DNA from: Salvia splendens
Lineage: Eukaryota; Streptophyta; Magnoliopsida; Lamiales; Lamiaceae
Direction: 5' to 3'
Length of the DNA stretch: 64,000 nt
NCBI RefSeq assembly: GCF_004379255.2
Contig: NC_056032.1
Location: forward strand, 33,019,322 to 33,083,321
Of this stretch, positions 40,336-50,203 are shown one piece after another; the first letter of the stretch is position 1; the number at the start of each line of letters is the position of its first letter. The notes under the pieces are model-generated. The model saw only the letters and a program-made list of their open reading frames with translations, was not told where the DNA came from and searched no databases. Position numbers and translations under genes: made by a program.

Positions 40336-40545
40336 ATCTATTTTAGGAGAATACCAATTAGTGATTATACCTGGAATAGATTGATATGTTTCCAAATATA
40401 CTTGTATTTCTCTCCTATAAAAAGAGATCATTGTATACAATGTAAAACACACAGAAATACAGAAATAAGAGAATCATAAACTTTGTTCTCTACAATTCAC
40501 CATGCCTAGCCTTTTATCTCTTATCCCTCTCGGTTACCATCTTCA
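40285..40545 (+). repeat. copia-2 3' LTR
   Basis: This 261-bp LTR is the same as the 5' LTR apart from a 12-bp internal duplication and a few substitutions. Confidence 0.9.
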
Positions 40546-41639
40546 AGAGGGAGTACTATCGACTTCATCGTGATAGCCGAGTCAGAGGATGGTAACAATT
40601 CCGGGCCACCAAGAACCACAGAATTTCTTTGTCACTACACGAGCCATTGCAGGTAAAAATACCTTTCTTGTTATGTCTTCTGCTGAAGCTATCAAGTGTC
40701 TACAAACTAGATATACTTCACTGATTATTCTCTGTGATTACAGAATTCATATTTTGATCTTCTTTTTGTTTATTTTTTCTGTTTTAACATAGAGTCGGAA
40801 GCAGTAGCCCAATATGGTGATCAATGGATGGTCCTCGGTTGGTGAGGCTTGACTTTTTATCTGGTATATGTGAGATAAATCTTAGTATGTCTGTGTGTAC
40901 CAGTTCGCGTGTACCAGTTCGCATTAATACCCTTGATTCTTTAACTCGATCGAGCTCAGTCACCTCTACTGCTTCAGTCTCTGGGAACGAAGTTGGTTGA
41001 TTGGCACGATACAACTCATTTAACCGATGCTAAAATTACATCTGATGCTGTTGGGGCTCCAGTTGGGAAGGCTCTAGCCCATGAGGGTATTTTGCCAGGG
41101 TACGTTCGACTTGTCGAACTACTCGTTGCAGTGGAATTTGCTGCCAGGAGACACAGGAGACGACGAAAATGAATCAAGAGTGCGATCGGGTTCATGTCAT
41201 GGCCATCCTTACCATATTACGGTGCTTCAAAAACAATGAAGTTGAACTGTGAATTATTTTCCTCGTATCAGTTAATGGGAAATTGTTTGTAGTAATATTA
41301 CAATATACGATCTGTAAATGACAGTGATTGAATGTAGTATTATTGTTGCATACAGTGTTCTTCAATTTAACATTTAAACATCAATTACTTTCTCCTTTCT
41401 TAAATATTGTGAAAAAAACCCTCAATTTAGGGACATATGAACACTTACTCCCACAAAAATAATTTAGAAAACTCTTTTTCTCTATAATGAAATGGATTCA
41501 TTAATATTTTAATTATTTTTGTCTCTACCTCTATTTTACTTTATTAATTTTATAATAAAACTCGTGTCGTGCATATTCTCTTGGGTGGAGGGAATATCTA
41601 TGTATACGAGGACAGATGGACCACATTTGGATTATTATA
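40546..41639 (+). other. Unrecognised gene-like fragments downstream of copia-2
   Basis: A short coding-like stretch (about 40590-40651) ends in a splice-donor-like gcag|gtaaaa. A second stretch (about 41005-41172) reads ALAHEGILPGYVRLVELL and then a basic tail before a stop. Both have better codon texture than the surrounding DNA. They might be exons of a gene broken by copia-2, but I recognise no family and cannot show that they belong together. The remainder (41200-41639) is AT-rich with no feature. Confidence 0.3.
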
Positions 41640-41865
41640 CTCTCTCCGTCCCAGAAAAATTGTCTAATTTCTTTTTTCACATTCGTTTTGCAAAAATAAT
41701 AATAAATAGTTAGAGTAGAGAAAGAGTAAAGTAAAAAGAGAATAATGTAGAGAATACTCTTACCTACATTATTTTTTCTCTTATTTTACTCTCTTTCAAC
41801 TTTACCTATTTATTATTATTTTTACAAAAGGAGTGCAAAAAATGAACTGGGACAGCCGGAGGGAG
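41640..41865. mobile_element. Stowaway-type MITE
   Basis: The ends are CTCTCTCCGTCCCA and a diverged GGGACAGCCGGAGGGAG, with TA on both sides. The interior is itself largely palindromic: gagtaaagtaaaaagagaataatgtag pairs with ctacattattttttctcttattttactc. Confidence 0.8.
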
Positions 41866-42003
41866 TATTATATGTGTATACCAACTTGACATGATAATAA
41901 ATTCCTCACATATATTTGAATGAATCGAGTCTTTTATGACCCACCAAACTATATATTAATATGAAAATGACCCAAAAACTATCAACCTAATGACTTGAAC
42001 TAA

Positions 42004-44160
42004 GGGTGTCCACTATAAGGCGGACACCCCAATAGACCCGCCCCAGTTTTTGTCTATAGCTCCAGTTTTTTTGTCCATAGCCCTAAAATTTTGTTTCCGC
42101 CACTATGGTGGACACTTCCAATAGCCCCCAAATTTTATAATCAATTTTCATTTTAAAATATTTTTAGTTTTAATCAAGTATAATTAAAATGATCGCAATG
42201 TAAATAATTAGAAAACGAGGTAATTGGACCCGAATATTCATTGTATTGCAAAAGGATAAAATTATATAACGAATATTTAAAATAAAATACAACTAAAAAC
42301 TCTGCCACCGTCTACTCGGTGTCGGAGTCGGCTTCCTCGTCTTCCTTTTCTTCTTCTTCTCCTCCTCTTCCTCCCTCGCTGCTGCCGACCGCGGTTTCCC
42401 CAGGAGCATCATCAGCCAACCCTAGCTGACGCTCAATCCGAGTGATGAGCTTCTTGTAGATGTTCCTGACGAACTCTCAGCTGCGTATTTGCTGCATACG
42501 TCCTGCAGTTGTTGCATCAACTGCACATCTATGTTATCCCTCAAGACCTCATGGGGACCTTGCAACATGTGTTGGGGGATTGGGGCGGGCTGGGGGATGC
42601 GAGATGCAGACGCGACCGACGATAGGCGGGAGGCACTTCTAGCCCCTCTGGCGTTGCGAATAGAGGCATGTTGTCCCGGGGGCCGTCCTCTCCTAGTGTG
42701 TGTAGCGGTTGGCTCTTCAACTTGCTCGTCGGGCTGCTGGAACGAGTGTGAGCCGCTTCCGCTGCTGTAGTCCCGGCAAGGTTGTGCCTTGTACGCTTCG
42801 GCCCAGGAGCTGTGTTGACCTCTCGCGCCACGATGACCTTGAATTTCAGACAATCCGCGAGGACCAGATACTCCTCCCACAGTGTGAACTTCGGCCAGCC
42901 CTCCGTGTTGTATTGGCCCATCGACAGGGTTTTCACGTCTGTTTCGCTTCGGCCCCTCTCAGCGTGGAGAACGTTGTTCTGGTATATGGACGCGAACCGC
43001 TTGGTAGCCCGCAGAATCCTACCCCACTTTTTTCGGAGCTGTTCTGGGTCGCGCTTATCGGCGTCGTCAGGTTTGAAGTCCTCGTATGGCATCATGACGC
43101 GCCTCCAAAAGATCCCCTCGGGCTGATCGGTGCCCACCACGTGGTCCGATGTGATGGCATCCCACGCCCTCGCTACGGCAATGCTCTCATGTTTGGTGTA
43201 GAGCTTGCCCCGGTTGGAGCCAGAGCCACCGCTACCGCCGACGCCACTGCCCTCGCCACCGCCATTGCCGACGCCGCTGCCCGAGCCGCCACCGCCGCTC
43301 CCCGAGCCACGGTTGTCGCCACCTCCTCCGCCCCTACCGCCACCTCCTCCGCCCCTACCGCCGCCGCCTCGGGCCGGAACCGACGTTTCCACACGTTCTA
43401 CCGCCGTATCCGGGACGCCGGAACTGAGCAGACCCATCATAGTATCCAATGCGTCTTGATCTGCTTCGGTGAAAGGAGATTGACTGGATTGGAAAGGGGA
43501 CTCCGGACGCGGCTGGTTAAGCGCGTCGAGGTTGGGTCTGTAATCTCCAAATGCGGAGCGACTCATATTCCGCTGAATAGGTGGGGGCGTTGGAGAAGAC
43601 CTCCACGACTGAGATGGAGGTAGGTTTGGGGTCGATGCCCACGGCGGGGGAGATTGACTCCACATCCACGGCTGGGACGGAGACCCGCCATATCCCGTCG
43701 GCTGAGAAGGATAACTGCCATATCCCGATGGCTGTGAAGGATAGCCGACCGACGGCTGTGAAGGATTGCCGCCATAGCCCGATTCCTGCGAGTTGGGTGA
43801 TTTGTCGTCTCCACCGTGCATTTTTTAGAGAGTGAAAGTGTAGATAGTGAATGGAGGGATTTTGTGAAAATGGTGAAAAAAATAGGTGGTGGAGAGTGGT
43901 ATTTATAGAGGTAATTAAAAAATATATATATTAAAAATTCGACTAGGACCGCCGGCGCGCCGATCGCCGGCCACTATGGCCTATAGGCGCGGCGAAAGGA
44001 CGCCCGGCGCGTCCTCGCCCTGGCGTCGTCTATCCGTCGTCCGCCGCCTACCGCCCCCATTTCCTCGTCCGCCGCGGGGGCGGACATCTCCCTCACTATA
44101 AACCGCCCCGGGACCGCCCCCGCCGGGGCTATAGGCGCGGCGGTCCCATAGTGGATGCTC
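42004..44160. mobile_element. Harbinger-like element H1 carrying an ORF1-type gene only
   Basis: It is a 2157-bp element with terminal inverted repeats of the form gggtgtccactata (left) and catagtggatgctc (right), and the 3-bp target duplication TAA at 42001-42003 and 44161-44163. A TAA/TTA target site is typical of PIF/Harbinger. The subterminal DNA, especially 43930-44150, is extremely GC-rich (ccgccggcgcgccg, ataggcgcggcgg). It contains one broken gene on the minus strand and no DDE transposase, so movement would need an enzyme supplied in trans. Confidence 0.85.
42312..43821 (-). pseudogene. H1 Myb/trihelix-like ORF1-type protein gene, frameshifted
   Basis: From ATG at 43819-43821 the frame gives a Gly/Ser/Pro/Gln-rich N-terminus with repeats of the form YPSQPSGYG, a long Gly-rich run (near 43210-43370), then a SANT/trihelix-like domain (AVARAWDAITSDHVVGTDQ...FW.RV, EQLRKKWGRILRATKRF, WPKFTLWEEYLVLADC). 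The C-terminal helix segment (DNIDVQLMQQLQDV, then VRNIYKKLITRIERQLG) and acidic tail are in other frames, so at least two frameshifts lie at about 42540-42880 and 42470. The stop is at 42312. Plant annotations often call this family 'glutathione S-transferase T3-like', but there is no GST domain. Known relatives are Harbinger ORF1 proteins that bind DNA and help the transposase. Confidence 0.82.
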
Positions 44161-44539
44161 TAAAATGAGGCAATTAATGATTTTCCATACATTACCAACA
44201 TATATTCCTAAGGCCATCCACAATAGGAATAGCCCAGCAATAGCTCAGCCATAGCCTAGCCACTGCCACATCATCAACACTAAAAATCCTCCTGCCACAT
44301 CATAAATAGCCCAGCCATAGCCTAGCCACATCATAAATAGCCCAGCCACATCAATAGCCACATCACTAATAACAATTATATAAAATGACATAATTAACAA
44401 TCACACAATATACGGAATTTAATTTACGAGACATATACGGGAAAAGTTTAATAATACTATTAAAATTTTAAAAAGTACAATAATTTAAAAAAAGTACATT
44501 AATTTTAAAAAAAATACATTAATAAAAAAGAGTGACAAT

Positions 44540-45979
44540 TCACTCGTCTCCGTCGTCGTCGCCTCCGTCGCTGTCGCCTCCGTCGCCACCATCGCCGCCG
44601 CCACCATCGCCGTCGCCTCCGCCGCCTACGCCGCTGCCGCCGCCACCGGTCTCCCTCCGTATTGCCTCCAACTCGTCCTGCAGGCTCATGAGCAAGGTTT
44701 GAAGCACGCTCTTCTCCACGGGATCCGTCGCCACCCGCCATTCGGCCATCGTCTTGATCAACTGAGCGCGCGTTTGGGCGCGAGCGAAGAATTTGAGCTC
44801 CTGGGTGGATTGGCCAAGGGGGGATGCCGACTGGACCTCCTGGGAAGCCCCGGCGTTCCCTCTCGCCGCCTGCTGAGCGCGCTTGCGCCCAATCGGGCGA
44901 GGTCGGCCACCGACCGAACGCGGCGTGGGGAACTCCTGCGTCGTCTCGGGGAGGTCGTGGGAACCTCCGCTGCTGCCGCTGTAATCGCCGATGTAGTTCA
45001 GTCGTTGCTTATTCGGCCAGCCAGAGTCGACACCTACTCGGAACTTCTCGGACTCGCTCAGTACAAGATAGCAGTTCCAGTAGGTGAAGTCCTTGTATAA
45101 ACCCTTCAGTGGGAAGGCTTTCTCCGCTATTCTCCTGCAGTCATCCTCCGTTTGGCCACTGCTCATCATGCGGAGTGCGTTGGTGTACAAACCCGAAAAT
45201 CGGGAGACCGCCGCCCTGATTCGGTTCCAGCCCTTCCGGCAATCCTCCCCGTTGCGGGGCCTCCCCTCCGGGCAAAATCTCTGGTAGGCTGCTGCTATCT
45301 TGCCTCACATGTTGACGATCCTTTGCTCGTTCGAAACGAGAGGATCGTCGCAAACACTCACCCACGCTTTGCTGAGCGCGACGTTCTCGTCGTCCGTCCA
45401 CCTCCTCCGTACCTCCTCCTCACCCGGCTGCGACGACTCGCCGACCTTCTTCTTGCCCTTCTTCTTTGGGGCGCCACGCCCCGGCACTGCCCCCCCCTTG
45501 AACTAGAGTCTCCGGAGTTCCGAGAGTATCAAACCCCAACTCATCTAAGGAGAAACTATCAAACCCCAAGGGTGTTTGGGTCGATGTATGCGAAGACCCA
45601 GTCGAAAAATCAAAACTGGGGCGATAGACATCCCCCGCCGTCGCCGGGGACCCCCCCGGAGTCCCCTGTGTAGCCGGTACGACCCCCGGAGTCCCCTGTG
45701 TAGCCGGTACGACCCCCGGAGTCCACTGTGTCGCCGGTACGACCCCCGGAGTCCACTGTGTCGCCGGTGCTCCCCCGGGCATCATCTGCATCCCGGGTAC
45801 CCACCCCGGTATCGGCGGAAACCCCCCCGGCGGACTCCCCCCATTGGGGCCCCGGGCATCATCTGCTGCCACGGGTACATGTTGTAGTACCCGGGCACCT
45901 GACCCCATCCACTTCCCACAGGGATCGTCGGAGTTTGTGACCCGCTACTCCCGGAACTAGGCTCGTTGTTGAGATCCAT
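44540..45979 (-). pseudogene. H2 Myb/trihelix-like ORF1-type protein gene, broken
   Basis: The start MDLNNEPSSGSS is at 45979. The frame shifts at a G run near 45838-45850, continues through a Pro/Thr-rich section with a 30-bp tandem repeat, and shifts again at a G run near 45490. The SANT/trihelix domain follows (RRRWTDDENVALSKAWVSV). A TGA at 45305 interrupts it, and then comes CRKGWNRIRAAVSRFSGLY and YKDFTYWNCYLVLSESEKF. The C-terminal part has a basic segment (GRPRPIGRKRAQQA), a coiled helix and a Gly/Asp-rich tail ending at 44540. Two frameshifts and one stop make it non-functional in this copy. It is in the same family class as the gene in H1 but clearly diverged. Confidence 0.85.
45652..45772. 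repeat. 30-bp tandem repeat, four units, inside the H2 gene
   Basis: The unit cccccggagtccnctgtgt plus ngccggtacga is repeated four times. The minus strand encodes a decapeptide VPATQ(W/G)TPGV. Units one and two agree with each other, as do three and four, at the variable positions. Confidence 0.88.
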
Positions 45980-46492
45980 TTCCCGTTGTTGATCTTGAAC
46001 ATAAATTAAGATAGAGAGAGTACTCGTTAAAACAAGTGGTGCGAATGAAAATGACGAGCAAAGCGCGTATATATAGTGTTTCGGAAAAAAAAATTAATTT
46101 TCGCGCTAGGCGGTGCGCTGGGCGATCCGGGCGCTGCAATAGCGCCGAACGGACCGCCCAGCGCCACGCGACCGCCCAGCGCTGCGCGGTTTCTCTCTCC
46201 AATCGCCCGCTGGGCGGCTGCAATAGATCGCCCAGCGAACCGCCCAGCGCCGGCGCTCGGCTGGGCGGTTATTGTGGATGGCCTAATAACTTCACTCTAA
46301 TTTTTCCATGAGTAAGTTGAGTTTGGTAAATATAGTTGAAGAATGAATAATGAAAAATGATCCATATCAACCAAGAAATAGTAAAGAATTCAAATATAGT
46401 ATATCCAATACAATGCGATGAACAAACAAAAATGAAGAATCATATTGCAGAAAGCACACCCAACAAAATAAAAAGAATGATCATGATCATGA

Positions 46493-47386
46493 TCACTTCT
46501 GCCATGGCCGCAAGGAAAGAACGATGATCAAAATAATAATAAGCAGCAAAATAATCCCAAAACACGCCCATTTCCTAGTATTCTTCTGATGCTTCCTCGC
46601 AACCTGAAGCTGCTCCGTCCCACCCCTCACGAACGAGCTAGCCCGATTGACTTGACTCTCGATGTCATCGAGCTGCTCCCCCTGGCTCTGCACCAGCACC
46701 GCCATATCCAGAAACACCTGATGCAGCTCCCTCAGATTCCTCTCCATCTCCTTCACCGCGTCGTGCCGCTCCTGGATCTCCATGATCGTGTCCATCACCT
46801 GCCCCCTCCCCTGCTGCTGGATCGCCTTCTGCAAAAACGTCTCACTCTCCCCTGTCTCAATCAGCCGATCCAGCACCTTCTCCTCCGGATTCTCCCCCGT
46901 TACGGTGTAGTATCGCCGCTGCACGGTCTCCCGGTACTCTCCCCCCATCCTCTGCCGGAGATCATTGAATCGATTCATCGCGTCGCTGAGCTTCTTCCGG
47001 AGGCCGTTCACGACGGACGTGCGCGTCCGATCGGAGGAGCTGCCCGGCCCGCAGCCGGGGAGGCTGCGGTTGGCGGCGTTGGAGCGATCGAGCGCCTCGA
47101 GGCGGACCTTGACGAGCTTGGCCTTCTTCAGCGCGGCGGAGACGTCGGCGTCCATGCGCGATCGGAGGTCCTTGATCGCCTTGGCGTTGTGTAGGGTTTT
47201 GCTCTGGTCGTGGGAGGTCTGGAGCTGGCTGTGGAGTGATTCTAGGTCACGGAGCTCGTCCTTCACCGACTCCACGTCCTCGAAGAAGCGGTCCAGATTC
47301 ACGCCGGAGAGCTCGATGTTGTGAGTGGGCGGCGGGGACTGATCGCCGCCGCCGCCGCGGAAGGATCCTGAGAATAGATCGTTCAT
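46493..47386 (-). CDS. Plasma-membrane Qa-SNARE syntaxin, SYP121/SYP122 type
   Basis: A single open frame of 297 aa starts MNDLFSGSF, the usual start of SYP1 syntaxins. The N-terminal Habc bundle (about 35-165) includes VNLDRFFEDVESVKDEL and the ANRSLPGCGPGSSSDRTRTSV linker typical of SYP121/122. The Qa-SNARE motif (about 205-265) has IQERHDAVKEMERNLRELHQ and the zero-layer glutamine at about residue 235 (VQSQGEQLDDIE). A C-terminal membrane anchor (about 272-290) ends RPWQK. Such proteins pair with SNAP33 and VAMP721/722 for secretion to the plasma membrane and in defence. Length and motifs match the family. The short 46-residue region before Habc and sequence differences leave SYP121 versus SYP122 undecided. 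Confidence 0.95.
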   Translation of the reverse strand: MNDLFSGSFRGGGGDQSPPPTHNIELSGVNLDRFFEDVESVKDELRDLESLHSQLQTSHDQSKTLHNAKAIKDLRSRMDADVSAALKKAKLVKVRLEALDRSNAANRSLPGCGPGSSSDRTRTSVVNGLRKKLSDAMNRFNDLRQRMGGEYRETVQRRYYTVTGENPEEKVLDRLIETGESETFLQKAIQQQGRGQVMDTIMEIQERHDAVKEMERNLRELHQVFLDMAVLVQSQGEQLDDIESQVNRASSFVRGGTEQLQVARKHQKNTRKWACFGIILLLIIILIIVLSLRPWQK

Positions 47387-48450
47387 TGTTTTGCTAAAAC
47401 GAAATTATGATTTGAGTGATCGGATTTGGGATTGGGGATTTAAAAGTGTGGAGATATATGGAGAATTGAGAAATGGAGGGTTGAATGAGTAAGAGAAGAG
47501 ACAAGTCAAATAAGTCTCCCGTCGTGCCCCTGAGCCCTTCCTGTTAGACTAGTTGTTACTGTAGAGAGAGAATAGTCAACTGATGGTGATATTTGACGAA
47601 GAAGAGTAATGTAATGTCACGGCGTTTTCTTTTGATTTTTATGAAAACGGGTAACATAAGAAACGCGTTTTCTGTGGATGGGAAATTTCCTGGGGAAGAA
47701 GTAGAGTTTGAATAAAGATTAATTCATTATCTATGGATAACTATTGTTTAATACTCATTTAAACCATCAACTTTCAAATTGTAATATTAAATTATGAATT
47801 TTTTATTTTTCTTTATTGTCTTATCCATATATAAATATCATCTTTTACAATATTTAAAAGACGTGTTTTATTAAATATGTATTTTTTTATATTATCATTT
47901 CTCTTTTAATGTTATTGAAATATTGTCGTTATTAACATCATAAAAAAATGTCTGAGTTGTGTATAGATGGGACACAACTGAGAAAAATTCAAACTTTGTA
48001 ATTTAAAATTCCAATTTCAAAGCTCGTTTTATTGGCTAGAATTTGACCAAACTTAATGATTTAAATGACTAGTATCCCTGATTTAGTATTTCTCCTTGGT
48101 CAACTCTTTCTTCCTGATTGTATATTTATAATATTCAATTTATTATTTCCTACTTGCATTTAGAATCTTTTATTTTCTACGAATGTTATTGGGCAAGAAT
48201 TTGATGCGTCTCAAACTTGTGCGTAACTATAAATAATGCGATTTGCATGTTTACAACTATAAATATGTGAAAATAGAATGCTTGAAATAAGAGGACGGGT
48301 TATGAAATAAACGGAAAGTCTATATAAAATAAAACGAGTTTTAGCTTAAGTCGTCATATAATGTACTGTATATTTCCCAAGTACAAAGCCAGCCATATTT
48401 GAAGCGCTTTGGCATTAAACATGCATGTTTATGGTATAATTAGCAACCAT
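47387..48450. other. Upstream region of the syntaxin gene, AT-rich, no other gene
   Basis: The first 100-150 bp before the ATG (47387-47520) is the likely leader and promoter of the minus-strand syntaxin. The rest is AT-rich DNA without a supported reading frame or repeat. Confidence 0.45.
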
Positions 48451-48451
48451 A

Positions 48452-48576
<125 letters not shown>

Positions 48577-48738
48577 TTAGCTCCTCGTGGTAAAATTGGG
48601 GACTAAGATTAACTATATAACATTTCCTTTTAGACCAATCTAAATTAATCCAACAACCTATGTAGTCAGCGACGGAGGTATGCTGAGATCGTGCCCTCGC
48701 CAATTGTTAACAAACACCACTAATAAACTACAATTATA

Positions 48739-49036
48739 CTACTCCCTCTCCTCTGTCCCATAATAAAAGTCATACTTTGTCATTTTAGTCAATCCCATAA
48801 TAAGAGTCACACTTCGTCATTTTAGTCCGTCCCACAATAAGAGTCACACTTCACTTTTACCATAAATAAATAATAAGAGTCACACATTCCACTAACTCAC
48901 TTCACTCACATTTTATTATAAAATCAATATAAAAAGTGGGTGACATATTCCACTAACTTTTTCAACCCATTATTTTTTATATTTCTTAAAACTTGTACCC
49001 ACAATAAGAGTGACTCTTATTGTAGGACAGAGGTAG
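48739..49036. mobile_element. Stowaway-type MITE (about 250-bp family, longer copy)
   Basis: The ends ctctgtcccataataaaagtca and tgactcttattgtaggacagag are inverted, with TA at the borders. Inside are two extra copies of cccaataagagtcacacttcgtcat-like sequence near the left end, making it longer than its relatives at 10913, 49123 and 62224. Confidence 0.82.
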
Positions 49037-49122
49037 TATATAGTAGTGTCTTTATCCATGTGAAATAGCTTTATTTTTTCTTTTTTCTCCGTTCAACAAT
49101 ATTAGTCTCTATATTTTTTATA

Positions 49123-49374
49123 CTCCATCCGTCCCCCAAAATTCGTCACCATTTGACCCGGCACGAGTTTTAATAAATGTAATAGAAAGTGGGTTGAAAA
49201 AGTTGGTGGCATGTGGGTCCTACTTTTATTTATTAGTTTTATAATAAAATGTGAGTGTGAATGAGTTAGTGGAATGTAGGGTCCACTACCAAAAATGGTA
49301 AAAGTGAAAGGTGACAAATTTTTAGGGACGGGCGAAAAAGGAAATAGGTGACAAATTTTCAGGGACGGAGGGAG
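49123..49374. mobile_element. Stowaway-type MITE (about 250-bp family)
   Basis: Ends CTCCATCCGTCCCC and GGGACGGAGGGAG are flanked by TA. The body shares gttttataataaaatgtgag with the 10913 copy. Confidence 0.87.
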
Positions 49375-50203
49375 TATGTTTTTTTCTTCAAATGAGGTGA
49401 GTTTAATTATCTTTTAACAATACTTTAATTGTTGTGAATTCAGATGTCCTAAAGAAGAATCGAAGAACCGGATTTGAGGACAAAACCTTGCAAAAAGGAA
49501 AGGATGATGTAAATCTGGAAGCGTCAAACTAAGAGAAGGAGAAGTGAAGCCGTATGATGAGCCAAATCGAAGTCGGGGCCTGTTTCAAACGTCAAAATGC
49601 CTATCAAGTTGAAGTCCAAATGATCTTTTAAGACCACCATTGTCTTCATCATCGAAAGAACTTTGCGTGAGTACCTTCCACGCCTCAATTGGAACCCATA
49701 TGAGGAAGTTATGATAATTTTGTGAAAGTCGCGCAGTCCAGAAAGAAACGAGCGGGTGGGCAATTGGCCAACCAGGAAACGCCTGGTTGGGCTTTTCAGT
49801 CGCGATTCCAGTTTTTGTCCAGAAAATTCACGCGGGTGGGCGTATGATGTCTAGCCAAATGCCCGGTTGGGCAATATGTTCGGGAGGGATCTTTTTTTTT
49901 ACCAAAATTTGTTTTGTTTTGCTCTTTTTAGTTCTCTAGTATAAATACCTATGTTAGGATTTTTCCATAGCAACTTTTGAATCATATTGTAGAACAAATA
50001 TTCAAAAGGAGGTAAAATTATAAATTACAGGTAATTGTCTCAAAAGCTTCAGTAATAAAGGTGCATTTTATGCCTCATCTATTCTATCCCAAAACTTACA
50101 CTGTAGATCCCAATATATATCTACTTACATCCGCAGCCATTATTATATCACTTAAAACAATTCCAGCTAGAATGTCTCAAGGAATTATGCTTAGAATTCC
50201 CAG
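49375..50203. other. Probable retroelement remnant and 3' flank of the CP33-like gene
   Basis: The part 49440-49990 reads like the non-coding end of a retroelement. It has repeated phrases on the theme ggttgggc / ccaatgcccggttgggc (49735-49885) and a TATA-like agtataaataccta at about 49938. No borders can be set. The last 150 bp before 50204 are likely the 3' UTR of the minus-strand ribonucleoprotein gene. Confidence 0.35.

Larger units (their letters stand above)
35107..40545 (+). mobile_element. Ty1/copia LTR retrotransposon (copia-2), decayed
   Basis: The 5' LTR (249 bp) and 3' LTR (261 bp) start TGTCAAACCCTA and end CATCTTCA. The length difference is one extra 12-bp unit caaggaaagaat in the 3' copy. 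A primer-binding site tggtatcagagc follows the 5' LTR by 3 bp and a purine tract ttgaggggga precedes the 3' LTR. Internal order is gag, protease, integrase, reverse transcriptase, RNase H. A clean target duplication is not visible: the left flank is gagag and the right flank is agagg. Confidence 0.93.
44212..46283. mobile_element. Harbinger-like element H2 carrying an ORF1-type gene only
   Basis: It is a 2072-bp element with inverted ends ggccatccacaata (44212) and tattgtggatggcc (to 46283), flanked by TAA at 44209-44211 and 46284-46286. The left subterminal DNA (about 44230-44370) is a set of short direct repeats built on agccatagcctagccacatcat. The right subterminal DNA (46105-46270) is GC-rich with repeated cgcccagcgc. 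The enclosed gene is broken and no transposase is present. Its ends differ from those of H1, so it is a different family inserted 48 bp away. Confidence 0.87.

Noticed and set aside
35107..40550. A 5-bp target duplication for copia-2
   Set aside because: The flanks gagag and agagg match only when shifted by one base, so I do not claim a duplication.
42460..43835. Several plus-strand frames opposite the H1 gene, including a Pro-rich one at 43205-43459
   Set aside because: They mirror the Gly-rich minus-strand coding sequence; the minus strand carries the recognisable domain.
44540..45979. A true glutathione S-transferase gene
   Set aside because: The readable protein has a Myb/trihelix-like domain and lies between transposon ends; no GST fold motif is present.
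46589..47324. Long plus-strand frames across the syntaxin gene
   Set aside because: They are the antisense shadow of a clear Qa-SNARE coding sequence.
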